This document shows, piece by piece, positions 57,803 through 64,000 of a stretch of DNA of 64,000 nt. The translations under genes were made by a program, and so were the position numbers. The stretch's first letter is position 1. The number at the start of each line of letters is the position of its first letter. The notes beneath the pieces were generated by a model. It saw nothing but the letters and a program-made list of their open reading frames with translations. It was not told where the DNA came from and made no database searches. The stretch comes from Didymella arachidicola (Eukaryota; Ascomycota; Dothideomycetes; Pleosporales; Didymellaceae): positions 2,418,001 to 2,482,000 of the forward strand of contig CM049986.1 in NCBI GenBank assembly GCA_016630955.3. Direction: 5' to 3'.

Positions 57803-58072
57803 TCTCCCGCTGTGAATATTCACCGACCGTTTAATGCGCAAAGACGAACAACGAGGGCTCGCAGCCAGCAACACGCGCGCAAACAAGGCCTTGGGAACTT
57901 CACAGCAGCCTCAAGATGTACTATATATGTTCAGCAAATGTCAAGACTTATACCGACACCCTCCCGTCCACCTTGATCAATACCCGCCTACCTCTGCGAC
58001 TGGTATCTCCTCGCCTACCTTTCATCCTCGTGTCCAATCGATACGGTCCAGTTCAACATACATCTCTTCAGA
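57803..58072. other. Intergenic spacer
   Basis: 270 bp with CT-rich leader-like sequence before the 58073 gene. Confidence 0.4.
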
Positions 58073-58681
58073 ATGTGCGGCTGCACCCTCTACGACTCCC
58101 CCACCTGCGGACACTCCTGGCTCTCCATGTCACAACCCTGCGGCTTCCTCTCCGACCTCCTGAGCTGTCCAAGCCGGCAGACTTACCAAACCCTGGTCGC
58201 GCCCCCGTACACCTGCCCGCAGTGCAACGCGGGCTTCGCAGACCGCGAGACGATTGAGATGGTGCAAGGGCCGTGGGGTTGCAATCAACTGATCCGCAGC
58301 CAACTCGGAGGCACTCACACTATCCCCGGCTCTTGGGGCAGCGTACCACTGGCGACGAACAATTGGGGTGCGGGTATGGGGCTTGGAACAGCGACGACGA
58401 CGAGCATGCCGCTGGTGTCGAGCATACCTGTGATGTCGAGGCGAGCGATGGTGCCGATGAACAGTTACGGGTACGATCATCGGCTGACGGGACCGTATGG
58501 CTCGCAGCCAGCGATTTGCGGCGGGTACAACTCTTTTGGCAACGGCATGATGGTGGAAGATGGGTTTATGGACGGCTTTGATTATGGGTACGATGGAAGG
58601 AGGCGCAGGAAGCATAGCAGCAGGTCGAAGTACATCTATCGTCACTCGTCGAAGCCGGCGACCAATTGCGCGGTTATGTAG
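58073..58681 (+). CDS. Small Cys-rich fungal protein ending in a CaaX box
   Basis: Intronless, 202 residues. The first 75 residues hold Cys pairs (MCGCTLYDSPTCGHSW, SQPCGFLSDLLSC, YTCPQCNAGFADRET) that could form a zinc finger. The middle is Gly/Ser/Met-rich without clear fold. The C-terminal part is basic (GRRRRKHSSRSKYIYRHSSK) and ends NCAVM, matching the CaaX motif for farnesylation. A basic segment before CaaX is typical of proteins anchored to the plasma membrane. No family name recognised; function unknown. Confidence 0.75.
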   Translation: MCGCTLYDSPTCGHSWLSMSQPCGFLSDLLSCPSRQTYQTLVAPPYTCPQCNAGFADRETIEMVQGPWGCNQLIRSQLGGTHTIPGSWGSVPLATNNWGAGMGLGTATTTSMPLVSSIPVMSRRAMVPMNSYGYDHRLTGPYGSQPAICGGYNSFGNGMMVEDGFMDGFDYGYDGRRRRKHSSRSKYIYRHSSKPATNCAVM

Positions 58682-59215
58682 GTGCTGGCAATATACTCAG
58701 TCTTTCCTAGATACCTTTACGGTACTGACCACACCAGCTCTAAGCTGATACTGAGTATACCTGGAACCCAGAGGAAGGGCGGCAGAGCGCTGCATTCTTC
58801 CGACCTTCCCTTCTATCGCATGACTTTCATATCGATACACAATCAAGGTACGGGCATGCACCCTTGCGTGTCAGTCACGTTCTCATGATTAATATGCGTA
58901 TCACCCTGAGGACCAATCAGACGCGCCCCGGCCTCCGCCGCAATGACCGCGAGCCCCGCTACCGCGAGGCTTGCAGCTCCCTCCTTCACGCCGCTCGTTC
59001 AGTATATACTGGCGTGCTACGGCTCTGACGCCACCTACGCAGCCCAGCCTTCACTCTTACCTTTCACAAACGCGTCGCAAGCAACACCTGTTCACTCCTG
59101 AGTATCAGGCAGCAGCGGGGTACTTCAGGTCGAACACTCGCACAAGCTCCAACCAAGCTCTGCCAACACGTCACTCGTCGCTCGCACCTCGCACCCAACA
59201 TCACACACCAACACT
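58682..59215. other. Intergenic spacer
   Basis: 534 bp holding the 3' end of the CaaX gene and the pyrimidine-rich leader of pkr1. Confidence 0.5.
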
Positions 59216-59845
59216 ATGGCCGGCAAGTTCTTCGAAGACCTCTGGGAGTCTATCTTCACCCCCGGCCCCACGCCGACCCTCCTCATCGCGACAAACGCCT
59301 CCTTCGCCGCGCTCCAGCTCCTCTTCCTCGCCCTCTTCATCGGCACATACAGCATCCACTTTGTGATCCTATCCTTCCTGACTGGCGGCCTCTGGTACGG
59401 CATCAACTGGTTCGCGAAGGAGATCCGGATAGCGCAGAACGCAGAAGAGGAGGCGAAGCGCATCCGGGCTGAGCGGCGCGGAAGCCAGAAGGACGCAGCT
59501 GGCGACGGAGACCAAGCAGACATCGACACGGGGGATGAGACAGAAGTAGATGCCAAGGAGGATGTGCAGGAGCAGACCGACGGGCTGGCGGAGAAGAAGC
59601 GAAGACCCGAGACGCAGAGCACTGTGTTTGTCGACAGGCCTGACAGAGAGCAGACACCTCAGGCTGCTACTGGTAGTGTCGGTGGTGGGCCGGCTGCAGC
59701 AAGCACGACTGGCGCGTCTACGGGTCTGGCGCCGCTGGTGGACGATGCGCTGAAGCAGAGGAAGGGTGGGCTGGCAGAGAGCACGGGGGATCTGAGTACG
59801 GACAGCGAGTGGGATAAGCTATCTGAGGACTCGGGAGATCGATGA
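59216..59845 (+). CDS. pkr1: V-ATPase assembly factor Pkr1
   Basis: Pkr1 is an ER membrane protein needed to assemble the V-ATPase Vo sector. Intronless, 209 residues. The family signature DLWESIFTPGPTPTLLIATN is at residues 8-28, followed by two transmembrane segments (FAALQLLFLALFIGTYSIHF and FVILSFLTGGLWYG-type). A basic/acidic tail with about 120 disordered residues follows, and is longer than in yeast Pkr1. The start is at the conserved MAGKFFEDLWES. Confidence 0.93.
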   Translation: MAGKFFEDLWESIFTPGPTPTLLIATNASFAALQLLFLALFIGTYSIHFVILSFLTGGLWYGINWFAKEIRIAQNAEEEAKRIRAERRGSQKDAAGDGDQADIDTGDETEVDAKEDVQEQTDGLAEKKRRPETQSTVFVDRPDREQTPQAATGSVGGGPAAASTTGASTGLAPLVDDALKQRKGGLAESTGDLSTDSEWDKLSEDSGDR

Positions 59846-60363
59846 GATACCCGCGATGCGTGTCTGTGTTGTTACTCCTATGCGATCGGCTATGAAGTCA
59901 TGGTTATCAATGAGCCCTACGCAGCCTGCATTTGTGATGTTCCGCATCTAAGCAGCTACTCGGCGTGCTTATTAGCTGTTCTACAGCAGCGTCTTCGTAG
60001 CCAACAGGATGTTTGTTAGGTCGCAAGACACGCCTGCGAAGCTGCTAACTACCTCCGAAATTGTTAGAGATAAGATCACGGTCAATATAACTTCACACGA
60101 GCGAACAAGTGCAAGTCATATCCTCGGCCCTGAGCCGCAGACTCGGTCTGGCGTGCAAGCTACGTCAGCCCCACCATGGACCGACAGCGCCCATTACAGT
60201 GCACCGGCGAGCGTCTCCCATGTTAGGCACCAACAAACACACCGATACCCGACAGATGCAGACGCGTAATCCTCGCACACGCCGGTAGCCACCGGCGCTC
60301 GTCAATTTCAGCACCACCATCTACTCTGTGCCACTCCCACCTTGCACACTCGCACATCCCACC
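59846..60363. other. Intergenic spacer
   Basis: 518 bp between pkr1 and the AMSH-like gene. No gene seen. Confidence 0.5.
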
Positions 60364-62105
60364 ATGTCCTCCCGCATTGCGCCCAGCACGGCCGAGCTGT
60401 CTGCGCAGGCCAGCAACTACACATACAATGCGCACATACCGCTGGCGAACTGGCTGCGCACGGCGAACACGATGCAGAAGGAGGTGTGTTCCAACCGCAG
60501 TCGGTGCAGCTGCCACGAGCTGACGCATCCAGGCGCAAGTATACGAACTAGAAGGCAACGAGGCGCAAACCTTCCTGCTGCTCCAACGCCACGCCGGTCT
60601 TATACTGGACCACCTGATCAACCATCCAGACAGGAAGAAGCCAGAGAACCGCAAAGCGCTCAATGCTGCGACTAGAGCTGTGCAAGCCGACCTGCAGAGG
60701 CTCGAGGAGCTTGCGCCGAGGATAAATAAGAGACATGAGGAGTACGAAGAGAGAAGGAGACGGCAGCAGGAAGCCTTGAAGGCGTTGGAGGGCAGGCATG
60801 CAAAGAGCCTGTCGCAGGAGCTGGATGGGCCGGCGATACAAGACCAAGCTTCAAGCAGGGCATCGTACGAGAGGCCAGCGCTGGACGCGGGGAATTTGGA
60901 TAATCATTCTCTGGCGGCAAGACTCGCGCAGAGAGAAGTGCGGCGGCGAGACACACAGCGCAGGAGTGTACGACAAGCTGGCGTGACGGAAGAGGAGGAG
61001 CAGGAGAGAAGGATGGGCGGTGCATGGGGGACCTGGGACGACGAGTATGCGCGGCAAGGCCGACCTGGCGATGATCTGTCGAGTCAAATTCAAGAGGTCG
61101 CGCGGCTACAGCGAGACGGCCAGCGGACGTCGTACTCACAGGTGGGCATGCATTCACCACTAAGAGAGCGGACTTCACTGACGTGTACAGCGCCCGCCCT
61201 CGCAGTCTTCCACATCAGCGTACAACTACCCCTCCGTACCGCACACCACCGCACAAGATAGATGGGCACCATCAAGCGCGCAATCGCCATCTCTGCCAGC
61301 TCGTCCGCCGAAAGAGCAAATCCACAGAGCCTCAGGCACGCCCTCCATCCCACCACCTCTCCCACCGAAGCCGTCTGCCCCAACACAACCTCGGCCCTAC
61401 GACCTTCCCTACGCACCACCAGTGCCTGGGAAATACACCTCCGATGTACCGCCCGTACCAGCAAAGCACAGCGCCTCACCACCTCCCACACCCTCCGCCG
61501 AACTCGACTCCTTCACTTTCCAACCAAGCGCCTTCCTCGAAAACGGCGACCCCCTCCGCCCCGTCTTCCTCCCCTCTCAACTACGCCCGCAATTCCTCTC
61601 CGCAGCATCATCCAACACACGGCTCAACCTCGAGACCTGCGGGATGCTCTGCGGCATCCTGAAATCCAATGCCCTCTTCATAACCCGGCTGCTCATCCCC
61701 GAGCAAACAAGCACGTCCGACACATGCGAGACGCTCAACGAAGAAGAGCTCTTCGACTATTGCGACAAGGAGAACCTGCTCGTCGTCGGCTGGATACACA
61801 CGCACCCCACACAAACGTGCTTCATGAGCAGTCGCGATCTGCACACGCATGTAGGCTACCAGGTCATGATGGCGGAGAGCGTCGCGATTGTCTGCGCGCC
61901 GAGCAAAGTACCCAGCTGGGGCTGCTTCAGACTGACGGATCCCCCGGGCAAACAGGCGATTCTGGGGTGTAGTAAGCCGGGGATTTTCCATCCGCATGAC
62001 GTTGATAATATTTACACCGAGGCGGTTAAGCCGGGGCATGTGGTTGAGCTGCAGAATGCGCCGTTGGAGCTTGTGGATATGCGGCCCAGAAAGAGCTTTG
62101 CTTGA
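60364..62105 (+). CDS. AMSH/STAMBP-type JAMM deubiquitinase
   Basis: AMSH enzymes cleave K63-linked ubiquitin chains on ESCRT cargo at endosomes. Exons 60364-60483, 60533-61141 and 61191-62105, with two 49-nt introns, give 547 residues. The N-terminal MIT-like helical domain (ANWLRTANTMQKEAQVYELEGNEAQTFLLLQRHA) is followed by a coiled coil (PRINKRHEEYEERRRRQQEAL) and a Pro-rich linker (IPPPLPPKPSAP). The JAMM/MPN+ domain is near residues 375-540. Its zinc motif is VVGWIHTHPTQTCFMSSRDLHTH, with LETCGMLCG providing the catalytic Glu-side motif. Fission yeast Sst2 is the nearest named relative. Confidence 0.93.
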
Positions 62106-62534
62106 TGCGAGCGTGGGCTTGAGGAATGTCTTGTGCATAGCTTTGGGAGTTTGGGTGCATGCGAGATTGGAGTTGGGGCAGATAGACTTGGCCTGGATTA
62201 CTGCCAGCATAGTGTCATACCACTTTGAACAGATGCAAGAGTATAGGCTCTTGTTCTCAAATCTGAGACCATTCTAGCTGTAGCTGTAGCGTCCGTGGAA
62301 TGCTAGATAACCACACCTACAGCAGGACTCCCTGGCTTTGTCTGTACGCTGTTGCAGCAAGCGCAAAGTATATAGTAAACATCACTGATGCTAGTCAGCT
62401 GAATACTCCTCCCTACAATCATCCAAACAAAGCGCTCAACCAAGGTGAGCCTGCGTCTATAATCTAAGTACGCCATACCATTGCTCGATATATCGTGGAT
62501 ATCATAAATCATCACCCCCACCCAACAGCGTGGT
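62106..62534. other. Convergent 3' spacer
   Basis: 429 bp between the stops of the AMSH-like and AMMECR1 genes. No gene seen. Confidence 0.5.
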
Positions 62535-63410
62535 CTACTTCTCGCCCGAGTCCTCCACCCACTCCCTCCACGCCTTCCACTCCGCATACCCCAGATCCAC
62601 CTTCTTCCCCTGATACCGCACCACCTTTAGCCCAACCTTCTGCCAGTCGTCCTTCCGTCCACTCCACCCCGCCTTTCGCATCAAACTGACCAGCGTCTCC
62701 TCCTTGGTCCACCCCTGCTCGCGCGCCACGTCCGGCAGATACGTCGCGCCGTAGCGGCGGCCGTGGTGCGTCCACGATATACGCAGCCCGTGGATCCCAA
62801 TGTCCCACGCCAGGGGGTCGGCGTTGGGCGTGGGCTCGAACTTGGTGAGCAGGGTGACGGCGGCTTGGAGGGAGGATAGTTCGGAAAGGGAGATGGGGGA
62901 GAAGCGGGTGTCGTCGAAGGCACTGGTGTGGTATTAGCGCGAAGGGTGGGAATGGGCATGAGGGGAGACGCACGACGTCAACGCATAACTGCCCAGTCCG
63001 TCCTCCAAATCCAGCGGCTCGAATGTGCCAATACAGCCCCGTAGTCTCTTTTCCCCGCGCGCCGAGATCGTGTTCCACGTTACAAACAACGGATGCTCGC
63101 CTTCGTCCGCCAGCGCTGTGCTGAGCGAGGTCGCGCTTGTTCCTGCGCTGCTGACTGAGCTTGTGCCACTGGGGGTGGAGACGCTGGGCGTGGATGCTGC
63201 GCTGGACGAGCTGCCGCTTGACGGCGAGAGCAGGCGTGATACGGCGGCGGGTTTGGCGGGCGAGTTGGCGTCGGTGTCGGTGTCGGTGGGTGATGTGGCG
63301 TGGTACTTCTTCCATAGCGCTTCGGTCTGGCGGAGGGAGAGCGAGGGGCGCTTTTCGAGAGAGGCGGCGAGGCTTTCGAAGCAGAATGCGCAGTGGGCCT
63401 CGGTCGCCAT
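62535..63410 (-). CDS. AMMECR1-domain protein
   Basis: The AMMECR1 family is conserved from archaea to man, but its biochemical role is unknown. Exons 63410-62974 and 62922-62535 with a 51-nt intron join as SYALTSAFDDTRFSP and give 274 residues. The family signature LRGCIGTFEPL lies near residue 127, with FDDTRFSPISLSELSSL and LPDVAREQGWTKEETLVSLMRKAGW following. A Ser/Thr-rich insert (about residues 50-95, SSGSSSSAASTPSVSTPSG) sits between the first helix and the core. The end (EWKAWREWVEDSGEK) matches the family. Confidence 0.92.
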
Positions 63411-64000
63411 GGTGTTCTGAATGCGAAGCTTGAGCTGGTAAAATTCGGAGGTGTTGAGGGCGGTTTGACAGGAGATTGCGCGTCGTCGTTCGTGGGAAGT
63501 CGAGTTAGAGCGAGGTCAAGAATGGGAAGGGCTTGGAAGGTGTCGAACAGGGCAGACGTGCTTGTTAAGCAAGCTAAAGCGAGGCGGCGCAGACGAGGTA
63601 CCGGGTGGCTTCGGCAGTCTTTCCTTGCAACTCTCCGCGGTGGACAATACAAGAGCGTGGGGTCGCTTGTCGAGAATCTTGACGTACCGTGGAGCTCCTT
63701 GTATCATCTGCGGAGAGAAGTGAGTGTGAGTGAGCGTGGTGTTGAGTCTAGGCAGTACCCCGCTGGTCGGTGTTCCTCCACATGTGCTGAGGGGCGGCTA
63801 TCTGCACGACGTCACCTAAACAATGGGAGAACAAACTCGCACCTAACGTCGATTGTACTGTTTTATTGATCTATGTGCATTGAGTAGAAATTCGAAATGC
63901 TAAGTATGGAACCATACTTTTTGCATGTTACCTCGCCGTCGGATAAGGACTGGAGGCTACGAGACTGCATCGTTAGTAGAGATTTGTAACCCCAACTTCA
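63411..64000. other. Right-end spacer
   Basis: 590 bp upstream of the AMMECR1 gene. No gene seen; the promoter should lie here. Confidence 0.5.

Overview
The window looks like nuclear DNA of a filamentous ascomycete. Almost every gene is interrupted by short GT..AG introns of about 45-55 nt, intergenic spaces are compact, and the gene set is typical of moulds (conidiation-type KGG protein, secreted GH27 and GH32 enzymes, class II peroxidase, P450, Argonaute, BTB and F-box families). The protein style suggests Dothideomycetes, but that is inference. I rebuilt exon structures by joining reading frames at consensus splice sites; nearly all joined genes give an exact multiple of three.

Layout. 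0-5.7 kb: a secreted alpha-galactosidase ending in RDEL, a long empty stretch, a broken zinc-finger/BTB-like gene, then an AT-rich island with a degenerate tRNA-Ser. 6-11.4 kb: the SAGA deubiquitinase Ubp8, an MDR oxidoreductase interrupted by TGA, and a P450. 12.5-24 kb: an F-box-like gene, a WLM metalloprotease, a secreted peroxidase, a 960-residue F-box protein and an unknown low-complexity protein. 24.5-37.6 kb: the Hrd1 ubiquitin ligase divergent from an invertase with clustered CreA-type sites, a PhyH dioxygenase tail-to-tail with a GST, UNC-50/Gmh1 and the cleavage factor Rna14. 40-48.9 kb: Argonaute, an HNH protein, a PDAP1/PP28 protein and another F-box-like gene. 49.4-56.3 kb: BTB relics, a 21-base poly-G tract, uracil-DNA glycosylase, a con-10-like protein and a decayed kinase-like gene. 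56.3-64 kb: Mtq2 divergent from Acn9/SDHAF3, a small Cys-rich CaaX protein, Pkr1, an AMSH-type deubiquitinase and an AMMECR1 protein.

The genes do not form one pathway. Most are conserved housekeeping genes: ubiquitin handling (Ubp8, Hrd1, AMSH, F-box), RNA and DNA processing (Rna14, Argonaute, Ung, WLM), membrane traffic (Gmh1, Pkr1) and mitochondria/translation (Acn9, Mtq2). The accessory fraction is decaying: at least four loci are recognisable but broken genes, two or three of them BTB-like. I found no recognisable transposon ORF, CRISPR array or secondary-metabolite cluster. The points most worth a second look are the RDEL-tailed alpha-galactosidase, the set of interrupted genes, the stop-free 51-nt intron in the peroxidase, the CaaX protein, the Argonaute 5' end, and the AT-rich island.
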